NCBI RefSeq assembly: GCF_003597395.2
Contig: NC_133771.1
Coordinates: 59,008,709-59,072,708 of the forward strand
Origin: Chelonoidis abingdonii
Taxonomy: Eukaryota; Chordata; Testudines; Testudinidae
DNA: 64,000 nucleotides
Direction: 5' to 3'
The notes beneath the pieces were generated by a model. That model saw only the letters and a list, made by a program, of their open reading frames with translations. It ran no database searches and was not told the DNA's origin. Positions 45,361 to 56,404 of this stretch are shown here, piece by piece (the stretch's first letter is position 1; every line of letters begins with the position of its first letter). The position numbers were made by a program, and so were the translations under genes.

Positions 45361-48300
45361 GGCAACAGGTATTTCTTTACTTTGCATAACTCATCTGAAC
45401 ATGAATGTTGCTTATTAAATCTACAGATGGTAGCAGGCAAATGGAGTTTTCTGTTTATTTCCTTATTCTATTTCCTTCTTTTAGTGAAAATGGAGGGAAT
45501 GTGACTTTTCTTGCAGTAACTATGGTCCAGGTCAGTGCCTGGATACCTTCAAAGGGTGTAATAAGTACGTATAATATAATACTAACCAAGATTTTCAACT
45601 ATAATAGATATCTTTACACTTGTTGCATGAGTCACAGTATTTATTTTAGAGCAAGAGAAAATAAAATACATCAGAACCTTGCTAAATTGCACAATTTATA
45701 ATTCACACATAAAACCTGATAGTCAATCCTCATACTCAAAAATATGATAGTAGAGTGCTGTGGCGTAGTGTTGTATATAGTTTCTTTTTACAAAATATTA
45801 AATGGGGTAGCTAATATTTGGGCCTGCCTCTAGTGTGATTAGATTCACAATTGCTCAGCTGAATGTCATAGGCCTTCAAACTGCTCACAGCTAACAGAGA
45901 TGGCCGGTAGCAGAAATAATAGGATGCTTGTCTTTTGCAACAGAAGGACCCAACTTTTATCATCATTGCCATAAAATTCTAATGGCGTTTGCACACAACA
46001 TAGTAACAACTATAAAGGCCTAAACAGCCGAGGATATGTAACAATATGCTGCAGTAATTTATTAGTATGTTGTGAGAGATCAATAATTAAAATTAAACTA
46101 AGTACATTGTGACAGATTAACCTTGCTTTCATTGTCTTTGTTCACCTTTGCCAATTCACAATTCAGTAATTGCTGGTGATCCCAATCATTAGTGAGGCTC
46201 TGCTTTAGTTCCTTTTAGTAGCATAGATCTGTATTTTTTTTTAACATTTCAAAAATATTTTTAAATTGCCATATTTCAAGCTTCTAATTGCCTAAAGTTT
46301 GTCAGTGCTCTTAAGAAAATAGCAGGTCAAATGGCACCAATTCTCTGTGCAGATCCCGGAAAATGTACTATGATGTTTTGTACTCCTCCAGTGGCTATGC
46401 TGCCATTGCTGTAGAAACAGACCTCAGATCAGTAAAAATGGGTCAGGAAGTTTCACACTATCCACTGTTTAATCGGAATGTCTTTTTGGAACAATGTATA
46501 TTTTTAAAAATCCAACCCCCCCCCCCAACCTGACCAGCCTTTGCTTTCCAACCTCTGTTTCCATGGCATTCTCAGCTGGTAGAAGGCAGAAAGCTGGTAC
46601 AGTAAGAGACAAACAGCAGCTTGAACAGCACTTTCCTAGCAACACCTACAGACCACAGGATCCTGTTGTGTTAACTTGAACAAGAATAGAAACAGAATGT
46701 CTCCACTTTTTTTTCTTCCCTCTCATGGGTATAGGCATATGAAGGAGGCTATATGGTCTGCCAAGTACTGATACTCCCATTTATACTGCACCAACACAGC
46801 AGCAACTCTCAGGGAAGCAGATTTTTATAAATACACTGCATATGCAATAGGAAAGAAAAATAAATACCTCAATGCATTTTATAATGAGATTGCTTGTCTT
46901 CTCTTCTGATTGTCGGTATATCTAGTTTGTTCTTGTCTGCTATACTAAAGAATGATTCTATAATTTGTAAAAAGTATTTTGCAACAACAGATTACATTTA
47001 TAGTGTGTGCTTCACAATTAATAGATCTGATCTCTTTACATTAGTGCACACAAAGTTCTCTAAACCTACGGACAGGTAAAAGCTCAGAACTTAAAGTACC
47101 AGATCTTTCTTTTAATATAGACAAATTGGACATATAGACTTGCGCTCAGCAGAGAATACCATAATTTAAGGAAATATATATAAAATAATATTTTACAACA
47201 ATCCAGGTGAAGTGTATGTCCCATCTTTTTGCAGCAGCTTTCTCACAATAATAACCTAAAGAAGGGCTCAGCATTACTTCCCTCATGATAGCAACTAATA
47301 ATAAAATCTACACAGTTTCATAGCAGAAAATAAGAAAAGACTAGAGAATAAAATCTTTCATTGGAATAGTTTGGTTATTTTATTGGCCATCTGATATCAC
47401 AGGGATGGATATAATAGATATACCTCGATAGACAACGAGGATTTGGGCCCCTTTGTGCTAGACACTGTGTGAACATAAGAGATGGTCCTTGCCTAAAGAA
47501 CTTATAGTCTAAATAGGACAAGACCTGTCAAAGATTAAAAACTTTTTTTGCTTGTTTTGCTCCATTCTCTTGCCCCTGCCACTGCTATGTCCAGTCACAT
47601 GAACCATTTTGCTCGGCAATTGCAAACGTAACCATTTTTTCCAGTGTTCCCTCACACAGACTTTTTTACTTTGTTTCTGACCCTTCATACTATATGTTAT
47701 TATAATTTATTTATCGGTCACTTCACTGTTCCTTTAATATCATCTTCAGTGATGCTTCAGTCCAAGATTAGCATCCAACACCCTCGTCCCCTCCCAGAGT
47801 CCAGTTGAGATCTGTTCAGTTGGCAGTTCTGATGATGTAGAAGGGGTCCTGAAGAGACCTGACTCCCTGCAGATGTACTCCACCCCTGCCAGGAGGATGA
47901 TGTTGCAGCTGCTGCCCTAAATCTTTGTTAACCAGCAGAGCAGGGGCTGTCTGAGCTATCAGCTGAGAGGAAGTTGCCTCAGGACTTTATTGCCACAGGG
48001 TCTGGGCTGGCTGGGGATGCCTCAGCCTTCAGTTTGTTGAAATCATTGGAGGCTGGTACCCAGAATAATTGATGAAGCTGCAGATAGCAAGATTCCTCAA
48101 TACTTTATCCTATTTAAAGTGATAGACTGACACTGTGTTTGGGATTAGGTCACAGGGGAATGTTTGGATGGTGAAGTGGGAAGAAAAACGAGTCCCCCTT
48201 TCCCTCTCTGGCCCCTTTTCCTTTTCAGAATGAAAAACTGGGATCTTTATAGTCAAAGGCAGTGTGGGAGAAGACAGTATATGTGGGATAGAGGTAATGG

Positions 48301-48528
48301 GGGTGGTCCCGAGAGGTGGGCTTCTGAGGCTGGTAATGGGGAATGTGAAATAGGAAAAGGAAGGAGTCTGAGCCTGACGGTGTGAGAGAAAGATGTTCAG
48401 AGTCTGGGAGTGCCAAATGGGTGAGGGTTTCAGAGCTGACATTGGTTCTGAGCTCTGGAGATATTGGGTAGTGTCCGAGACCAATGCAGGTTCGAGTAAG
48501 TATTTGATTGAGAGAGGAAAATCAAAAC
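45361..48528. other. Intergenic with an ancient SINE tail
   Basis: No gene recognised. 47430-47520 (aggatttgggcccctttgtgctagacactgtg.. ggtccttgcctaaagaacttatagtct) is an old amniote SINE/LINE tail. A C13 run lies at about 46517-46529. A G-rich unit-like stretch at 48120-48520 resembles 49447-49740 and flanks the insert at 48530-49444. Confidence 0.45.
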
Positions 48529-48529
48529 G

Positions 48530-49444
48530 TGACAGACTGAAATTTCAAACTACATGGCTGTTTATTAACAGGGATAAGTTACAACTTGGGCCAGGGAAGG
48601 GTAATTTATCAACTAGAAATACTCTCAGAATAAAGCCATACACAACTTGAAACAGTCTATTTACATCCAACAATGAGAAACCAAACAATCTATGATCAAC
48701 TACTCACTAAAATCCAAAGCAGATACACAAAACTAAGTAAACTGTACACGCATTAACCGAATGTTGTAAAATACACCAACCAACCACAATAGCAATTAAT
48801 ACAACAATTTGGCTCTCATATACTGTATACACAACTTTGCACCCAGTAAGGGAAGGGGAAAAAAAAAGGGAAGAGGCTAAGCAAACAGAGTATTTACAGA
48901 AATTAAAATGCACATACCATACTCCAAACGCAGCTGAACAGCAGTACAGACACCGAGAGCATGACGAATTGACGGGAAATAATCCAAAAAACAAAACGAA
49001 ATGACAGGACACGAGCCGGCAAAATCCGGAGGAGACCCTGGCTGAAAGGGTGATCAGGCCTTTCAGCTAACACACAGACACTCCTGTCGTTTTTGGCTCG
49101 AGACATAGTTTTATTTGAAGACTCTTACTTGTGCCAGCGTCTGATTGGTCCCTAGCTCCTTCGCCTTCCAGGTTCCGAGCTGGTGCCCTCTACGTAAACA
49201 GGATCTGCACCCAGCACACTACTTTTTTGAACACGACACCCTACTCTTTTGCACATGGCACTAACTTGACCCACAATTGACCAGACAGAAGGTTCGAGAA
49301 TAGGCACACGGCACTATAATGTTGCACACCACACCATAGGGTAGCACACGGCACTACAGTGTTGCACACGGCACCAATGTGACCCCTTGACCGATAATTG
49401 GCCATAAAGATGCCATGTTTGAGCATAGGTTTAGGATTGTGACA
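48530..49444 (-). mobile_element. LTR-like insert of about 0.9 kb
   Basis: The plus strand begins tgacagactg and ends ggattgtgaca, within an 8-bp direct repeat gtgacaga (48529-48536 and 49439-49446). On the minus strand there is a ccaat box (about 49150), an aaataaaac signal near 49110 and a second aataaa at about 48561-48566 near the end, an LTR-like order. It is CpG-richer than its surroundings, and both flanks are the same G-rich sequence type. Whether gtgacaga is a target duplication or part of the termini is unclear. Confidence 0.55.
49304..49383 (-). repeat. Four 20-bp tandem units in the LTR-like insert
   Basis: Units start at 49304, 49324, 49344 and 49364, each beginning gcacac and mostly reading gcacacggcacta. 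A fifth related 20-mer lies at 49251-49270 (gcacatggcac), preceded by a 22-bp cousin. In minus-strand orientation they lie in the putative U3, where LTR enhancers are often tandemly repeated. Confidence 0.85.
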
Positions 49445-49446
49445 GA

Positions 49447-50045
49447 TAGGAAGAGGAGGGGTTCTCAGCCTGGGTGCACTGGGTTGTGTTGGGATGTGGA
49501 TTTTGAGCAGGTGGGAATTGGGTTGGAGGGGTTCTAAGACAGACAAGGGACAGGTTGGGTTGGCAGAGAGGTAATGGGATCAGTTGATGAATGGATAGTG
49601 GGTAAAATGGCCATCTGTATGCGTGTGGGGAAAGCAAGTAGGAGAAGATGGTAGAATATGAACTGACTCGAGGGGAACAGGTTGGGACTAGGAAAAGGAT
49701 AACACTTGTTGCTGGGAATAGGGAAGTGGCAGGAACCATCTATTGAGAGTCCTATAGTCTGCCTCAGTGGGGCTGAGAAGTAGTCCCTGCTCTTTGTCCC
49801 CTCCCTCTATAGCTTGCAGCCCATGCGCTGCCGAGCTGGAAGAGCCAAGTGGCAGCAAGGTACACTGCAGCCTCCAGTGGCTGGAGGAACTTCAGCCACA
49901 GAAGGAGTCATCTGATGTCAGCAAGAGGCACTGCACCCTGAAGAACAAGCCACATGGCAGCATCATTGTCTGTAAAGTGAGAGCTGTGGCATAACTGATG
50001 GGGCATTTTAGCTCCAAAGACCTAACTGCTCCTACTTGTAATGGA
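49447..50045. other. G-rich intergenic sequence with a weak exon-like block
   Basis: 49447-49740 is rich in gggtt and gagg. At 49790-49812 a pyrimidine tract ends in tatag, followed by an open frame to 49994 with plausible hydrophilic coding character, but there is no good donor. I do not call a gene. Confidence 0.35.
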
Positions 50046-50290
50046 TCTCTTAGTCTTGGCTACATTGCGGGTATTTTGTTGACGTAGTTGCACAGGTGCA
50101 ACCCCTCTGCAGTACAGCAGTGTTAATTGTCACTTGAGCTGGAACATCTTGTACAGGCATGAGCCGCACTGTCTAGGTCACCCTGGTGCAGTCCAGCTAT
50201 GCTGCTGGTTTGCATATGTGCAGTTACATTAGTTAAGCTACACTGGGGGTAGGACACTCATTTAGACAGGGCTTTACTGTAATCTTTGAT
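50046..50290. mobile_element. Possible Harbinger-like MITE
   Basis: The left cttggctacattgcggg and right ...tttagacagggc resemble the gtctacac-type ends of other MITEs in the window, with gttgcacaggtgcaac in between. No clear target duplication. Tentative. Confidence 0.3.
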
Positions 50291-50659
50291 GTTCTTGGGC
50301 CTCTTTCAGTTCTTGCCAGCAAAGCATCATTGCTCTACCTTGCAATGGTCCTGGTTCTGAACAAATTCTTGGAAGAGGTCTGATCCATTCATGTTCAATG
50401 TGAATGGATTTACTTTCATTTTGACAACTTCCTCTGGCCCTTAAAAAGAGTTTATTTTATTCTGAAATCTAATAGCTCTCTTTACTGTTTGTTGTGGCTC
50501 TGCCATTAGACTAACTACAATATGGGTTTTAAAATCCAAGCGGAAAAAATAGAAATGCCTTAATACAAAGTGAGAAGAGCTTTAACAATCTCTTCCCAAG
50601 TCCAGAAATATGTATTTACTACTTCCTTGTTAAATAGAGCTTGCAGCTGTATTAGTTCT

Positions 50660-51050
50660 TTCTAGGTTTATCATACATCTTATTCTGGCAGGAACAGTCC
50701 CTTTTTAAAGCCCTGTTCTGGCCATCCTGAATTTTTGGCAAAAGTGGACATTTGTCCTGTTTGCTCTTGCCAACTTGATCGGTGGGACAAATGCCCACTT
50801 TTGACAAAAAAGTGGGGTGTGGAGGAATGTGTGGGGGCAGGGGTGCAGCAATGCCAGCCCTGCACAGTGGGGGAGGCAGGTCTCATGCGGGGGGTGGGGG
50901 GAAGCAGGGCTTTGGCAAGCAGCTCGGGCTAGCCCTGTGTGGAAGGGGGGCTTGGGTTAGCCCTGTGCAGGGAGGTGGGCTCAGGTGAGTGGCTCAGGCC
51001 AGACCCACATGGTGTCCCATTTTCCCTTTGGGAAACATTGTCACCCTAAT
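50660..51050. mobile_element. Possible DNA transposon fragment (gtcaccct end)
   Basis: It ends in aacattgtcaccctaat, the inverted form of a tagggtgac terminus seen in turtle elements. The left end taggtttatcatac is diverged. Internally, a 30-bp inverted similarity (tggcaaaagtggacatttgtcct / gacaaatgcccacttttgacaa, about 50737-50807) forms a hairpin, and the right half is G-rich. Confidence 0.4.
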
Positions 51051-51073
51051 TCTTTCATCACTGCCTATAAACA

Positions 51074-51252
51074 GGGGGGAGGGATAGACCTGCTAAGCCC
51101 ACTGTTGTGAGTTCAATCCTTGAGGGGGCCACTTAGGGATCTGGGGCAAAAATTGGTCCTGCTAGTGAAGGCAGGAGGCTGGACTCAATGACCTTTCAAA
51201 GTCCCTTCCAGTTCTAGGAGATAGGTATATCTCCAATTATTTTTTTTTTTAA
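51074..51252 (+). mobile_element. Tortoise Pol III/SINE, A-box deleted
   Basis: ggggggagggatag is followed directly by acctgctaagccc, so about 25 bp with the A box are missing. The B-box region gttgtgagttcaatcc (51105-51120) is intact. The body gaggggccacttaggg... and the CR1-shared tail (caatgacctttcaaagtccc) follow, then atctccaattatttttttttt. Without an A box the copy could not be transcribed normally by Pol III. Confidence 0.9.
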
Positions 51253-52825
51253 CACTATAAAAGCCTAAGTTAAAGCTCAGAGATGCATACCCTTTTACTT
51301 CTGCCCCTGTATGGTATAAGGAGCTAGACAGACTGCCATTCATTTTGTTAAAATGCAGGCAGCAACAGCTAGAAATCTCCTGGGTTTTCTTCAATGCCTC
51401 TGGGTCAGGTTAAGTCAATATAAAAAATTAACCAAACATTCCTGTAAAGGACCAAGCTGACTTTTTTAAAGGAAGAAAAATCTCACCTATCATCAGTCTA
51501 ACTCAGGCCTTGTCTACCCTGGACTGTGGAAGAAAACATGTTAAACTAACAGGATATTAAACATGCCTTAGCCTCTAGTGCAGGCAAGGATAAAGTGTAT
51601 TTAAAAACACATTAGCGGGCTGTGGCTAATTCTAGGGTTCTTTAAGGTCAGAGTTAAAGTTGTAGTGTGGTGATGAAATATATATTTCTTTATAGTGGAT
51701 AAGAATAATGGCTCAGATTCTAAGGTGCAGCTGAGCTGTGCTTGGCTCAGGTTCAGCTCCATTGGCATAGGAAGCTGTATACAAACTTTAGGACCCCACT
51801 TTAAAATAGAACAACTGTGACTTATAACTGCATATTTATTGTTCCACGTAGCTGTTCTAGCAGCCAAGAATAGCTTAAATGCCAGGGGGGCCCTGGCTAC
51901 ACCCTTTCATGAGCTATGCTCCTTGAGCCAGAAGCCATTGTGGTGGGTCAGTCTACAGACACTGCTCTGATTTTGCACCACCTAAGGATTTCCCCTACAC
52001 AAGAAAAATTCCCAGGTAGTCATGTAAGGTGACTTTATGACTGCTTTGTGCTGCTGCAGTGGCACCAATAAGCTGAAGTACAGGAGATAACTAACCCAAT
52101 GTGTTTGTCATGTGAGATCTGATGGGTTTTATTGAGTCCCTTGCTTTGGAAAAGAGCGGGCTTATAAAGGATGTGCTAGGTAACTACACGTTAGGGGTTG
52201 TGATACAGCTCTTTTGGTTTTGGAAGCGGAGAAGAGGTGATTTTTTTCTCCCACTCTGCCTGTATCACAATTTGAACTCCTTCTTCTCCCATCATGTATT
52301 TGGTACTTACTTTGCTGGGAGTACAAATGCTTTCACCTCTAATAGTGAATTTATCCCCACTCTACTTAGTTCTGACTATTGCTTCTTCTGCTACTTAGGT
52401 TTTGTGGGTACCACACTTTCGCATACAATGACAACATTGGCATAATTGATAGAGTTTTTAAATTCGTAGTTAACAGTGTATGTATTCTCCTCTTCCATTA
52501 TGTATAGATCATAAAAGAAGGTGTTGTTCTAGATACAATTCTGTTTTTAATGCAAATACCCAGTAGTCTAAATACTCCCACATGTTGAATTGCAAACTGA
52601 TAATTTGATATGTCTGAGAGGCCAAAACCCACTCCCCTATGGTTCAAGATTTTTGGGACATTGGAAAAATATAGGCACAGATTTTATTAAGTGTTTAATA
52701 TCTCCTGTTTTATAATAATCTAAGAATTTAGTGTAGTAATTTGAGAATATCCCCTTCAGATTCCTAAGTGGAATTTTGGGAACAGTCAAAGAAAAGACTA
52801 CTCCAAAGAGTCTACTGCATGCTCG
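51253..52825. other. Intergenic, with a possible MITE end at 51509
   Basis: ctcaggccttgtctaccctgg at 51509-51529 looks like a Harbinger-type terminus, but no matching right end was found. No gene recognised. Confidence 0.35.
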
Positions 52826-53919
52826 TGTAAGGGGGGGAATGGTCCCGCTATTGTGGGAAACTTTCCTGGCTTCTGCACTACCCCAGTGAAGTGGGCTAGT
52901 GAAAGGATATGAGTCCTCAGTCCCACTTCCTTTACCCAGAGGCCTCCCTGCCCTTGAGGACTCCCCTTCCACTCTCCTGTCTGGCAGAGTCCTCGTAACC
53001 CCAACAAGGCTGGGCCCAGGATTCATAGGGGGCTCAACCCCCAACCCTGCTGCGGTCACCTGGGACAGGGGCTAGGGCGTCCCCACTCCAGGGTACTCTC
53101 TCTGCACTGGGCACCTCCCTGACCCACTGATCATTTCATACAATTTAAAGCAAATACAAGTTGCTTAATTAACAATTAATTTAAAAAAAGAATAAGGAAA
53201 ATGGGAAAGGAAAACACATTGCCCCGCTCTGTGGCAGGGAACATTACAAACAGTGTCTCTGGAGATCAGGGCACTTCACAGTCTGGTCTTTGTAGGTCTC
53301 AGGCCTCCTTCTCAGGCCCTGACTGTTCTGCAGGGATGCTGCAGGTTGGTGGTGGTCACACACCTCCGGGCTTTGGGTGGTGAGATCCTTCTTCCCAGTG
53401 TCAGCCCCCTGTTGGGTTAAGATCCCCCTCCCAGTCTGGCCTGCAAAGACCCTTGGCTGGTGGCGTCTTTCTGTGCTGGGCCCTTTGCCCAAGGTTCCCC
53501 CTTGGCTGGCCCCAGTTGCTCACCACACCTGGCTCTGTGGCTGCAGCTCTGCTCCCAACACAGGATCTGCTCTCTCCCTTGGCTGTGTCTCTGGCTCTGC
53601 TCCCACCTCTGACCTGCTTCCTGAGCTGCTTTTCTGGCCTCTCTGGATCTGGCACAGCTCTCCTCCCCAGCTCAGCTTGGGCCCCTGCTTTCTCCTTAGC
53701 TCAGCCCCACTCTGTCTGACCCAGGCAATTCCAGCTCACACAGAGGAGGGGACCCCCCCAGCTTTCTAACTCCCTGATTAGACTGCCAGTCCTGTCAATC
53801 AGGCTCAGAGGCTGAGACTGATCTTGAGCATTGGCATCTCCCCAATCTTTTAGTGCTGGGAGCTAGCCAACCAAGACACCCCCACTGAACGTTAGTAAGG
53901 GGGCAACAGTCCCCTTACA
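52826..53919 (-). mobile_element. Solo LTR, 1094 bp, no target duplication
   Basis: Ends tgtaagggg and ccccttaca are perfectly inverted over 9 bp. The C/T-rich body holds a Pro/Leu/Cys-rich chance frame (53377-53769). An AT-rich part at 53135-53195 corresponds to the poly(A) region of the family read on the minus strand. Flanks gctcg and ctggt do not match, unlike the other LTRs here. Confidence 0.8.
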
Positions 53920-54596
53920 CTGGTATAAGATTTTGGTCACAATGTCCTCATTCATCCTGCATAGAAATGTCCAATAAAGCTCAGTTACTTAGATCACTCT
54001 CCTTTCTCTCAGTGTTTCTATTTAACCAAACTGGGAGTGGATATAAAATATTCTAAAATATCAACAGATTTGCAAGACGATTATTTACTGAGCCTGGTAT
54101 GATTTAACTATAATTCTCTAGTATCACAGCTCTGAACTTCTTTCCTTTTCAAACTCACTTGCTCAAAATATCCGTGTATCTACAGTTGTTTACACACACA
54201 CACACACACACAAATAAACCTATCAGTGTCCATTTAAAAATGAAAAATTAAGAAGTGCAAACAAACTATTTTGCTGTATCTTTCTAGTAGGCCAACAGGT
54301 GAAGTAATATGATTAAACAGAGAAGACAACAGCTGGTTTCAGTATGAAATAGGATGACAGAGTGCTATAACAGCATATAAAGGACACTTCCTCTGAATTC
54401 TACTTCAGTTCTCTTGGGACTACATCATTCCATAGCAAAGTTTTTTCTTTTAAAATGATAGCTTCAAAAAATGGGAACCTCATTGAGACAGTAATTTAAA
54501 ACAGATTTAGCCTCACTAAAACAATCTGAACTTTCACATTTTGTTTAAAGGATGTTTACTGAAATCTCTACATTTCACAGTTGTAAATGTATAGGC
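53920..54596. other. Intergenic
   Basis: AT-rich, no gene. A (CA)n run lies at 54190-54213. Confidence 0.5.
54190..54213. repeat. (CA)n microsatellite
   Basis: About ten uninterrupted CA dinucleotides. Confidence 0.95.
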
Positions 54597-54712
54597 CATG
54601 CTCCTGCAAATTCTTATGCCTGTGCTTAACTCTAAGTCCTACTGGGACTACTCATGTGCTTAAAATTAAGCATGTGTGTAAGAATTTGCAGGATCATGAC
54701 CTTATATGTTTT
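54597..54712. repeat. Palindromic ancient amniote repeat
   Basis: catgctcctgcaaattcttatgcctgtgctta pairs with its near reverse complement ..taagcatgtgtgtaagaatttgcaggatcatg around a centre at about 54650, giving a hairpin with arms of about 45-50 bp. Similar palindromic repeats occur widely in amniote genomes as old non-autonomous DNA elements. Confidence 0.75.
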
Positions 54713-55162
54713 GATCTATACATGTCTATTATTCCTGTATGGAATATTACCAAGTGATACTTATGAGAAACACAAAATTTATTTAAAAAATAATCTTTAC
54801 CTGTATTAACTCCCTAGATTAGGTAAATCAGAAGAAATTTTATAATATACTTTTCACTTCTGTTCCAGAATGAAAATGGTATAGTTTCTCTTCCAGGAGC
54901 ACAACAGGTGGATTTTTTAAGTCCAAACGAAACAGTTTTCATTGGACTATTAAAAAAAATAAAGCCTGGAAACATTCCAATCTGCCTTAGATTTTGTGAA
55001 AGGCCCAATCCTGTAAATGCTACCTAGAATGTCATATACTATTGTGAAGGTCCTAATGAAGTCAATGGGTCTCTGTGGGGGTAGTAAACACCGCAGCTTG
55101 GCTTGGGACCTAAAGTAAAGAAACACGTTTTTTTCCCCTGCTTCAGATTAATTACTATACAA

Positions 55163-55312
55163 TGAACAGCTCAGTGGTTTGCACATTGCCCTGCGAAGCC
55201 CAGAGTTGTGAATTCAATCCTTGAGGGAGCAATTTGGGGCAAAAATCTGTCTGGGGATTGGGCCTGCTTTGAGCAGTGGGTTAGACTGATGTTCTAGGAT
55301 TCTATGAATATC
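55163..55312 (+). mobile_element. tRNA-derived SINE with CR1-type tail, diverged
   Basis: A-box region aacagctcagtggtttgc, B-box region gttgtgaattcaatcc, body gggcaaaaatct..ggattgg, and a CR1-type end gttctaggattctatga. It is older than the 51074 copy. Confidence 0.75.
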
Positions 55313-55477
55313 AAGTGTAGGCCTCAATCAAGTCTGTACCTTTTAGAATAAATATTTCACTGTAGATACAAGGTGTAATGAATATGGCAGCTATCTGAAA
55401 CAAGAATAAAGAACCTGGCATATAACCCAAAAGTCTTTCAATTACAGTAGGGAATAGAAAAGACTTGGTTAAGTATG

Positions 55478-55622
55478 TCCTGGGAGGTGATATGGCCTAG
55501 TGGCTGGAGCACTGGACTTGAACTCAGGACATATGGCTTTCCCACTGACCGACTGGATGACCTTGTGCAAGTCACTACACCTCTGCTCAGTTTCTCATCT
55601 GTAAAATGGGGATAGAGCCGGT
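55478..55622 (+). repeat. MIR SINE, well preserved
   Basis: The tRNA-like head (ggcctagtggctggagcactggact) and the CORE with gatgaccttgtgcaagtcac and ctcagtttctcatctgtaaaatgggga are in the correct order. Confidence 0.9.
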
Positions 55623-55649
55623 TGGGAACCAACATTTCCATTCTGCATA

Positions 55650-56045
55650 AAATTCTGATATTTGGATTTTTTTTCCCATTCAAGTTGCCTGTGAAATAAG
55701 AATTCTGAAAATTTTTGATTCAGGATCACTGCAATATTGTTTCAATAGTGGCAGTTTGATCAATTTCATTTTGACTGATGATATTAAATATAATATACAT
55801 GATATTAAAATAGACATCATATAATCTGTTAAAATATTTTAATATAATGTAAAAGTTGAAAAAATTAATTTACACATCAAAATGAAACATTGACACAAAA
55901 CATTTCAAAGTTATTTAAGCAAAATGTTTACAATTTTTCCTGTCAGTTTTTGTGTTGAACTTGACATTCCAGCAAAACATTTCAGTTTTGACTAAACTAT
56001 TTTTTTCAAAAAAGGAAAACTTCAGTCAAAAAATTTTGTCCAGCT
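55650..56045. repeat. AT-rich degenerate repeat, related to 9330-9840
   Basis: Recurrent aaaattt, catttc and gaaaac blocks on both strands, ending attttgtccagctctaa. Same family character as at 9330-9840. Confidence 0.5.
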
Positions 56046-56404
56046 CTAATAAGGAATAATTCTTTGTAAAGGGATTTGTGGTATAAGGATGAAAAGTGCT
56101 TTATCCGAATTAGGTATTCTCTATTAGCTAGGGTGCAAACAGATTATGTAGACAGAGCTTTTCAGAGCTCATTCTACTCCATAGAAGCAATTTTGGAGAC
56201 TGGTCTCACTCTCACTGCCATCCTTTTCTCTGCTGCTAGTTTACAGCCACTCTCTTTGGGGAATCAGGTGTTAACTGCCAGGTAGTCTTAATAAAATAGA
56301 CGGAGTTTTTGTAGCAATGTTGACAAGAGAGGTTGCTGGGTTGGTTGCAGTGATTTTGGCTGTATGGGACAGGGTTTTAGACCTCAGCTTGCTAAGTGCC
56401 CTTT
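56046..56404. other. Intergenic
   Basis: No feature recognised. Confidence 0.45.

Noticed and set aside
48110..48484. 124-residue minus-strand frame
   Set aside because: It lies opposite a G-rich tract, giving a Ser/Pro/Thr-rich chance frame with no recognisable domain.
53377..53769. 130-residue Leu/Pro/Cys-rich frame
   Set aside because: It lies wholly inside the C/T-rich LTR at 52826-53919. The composition explains the open frame.
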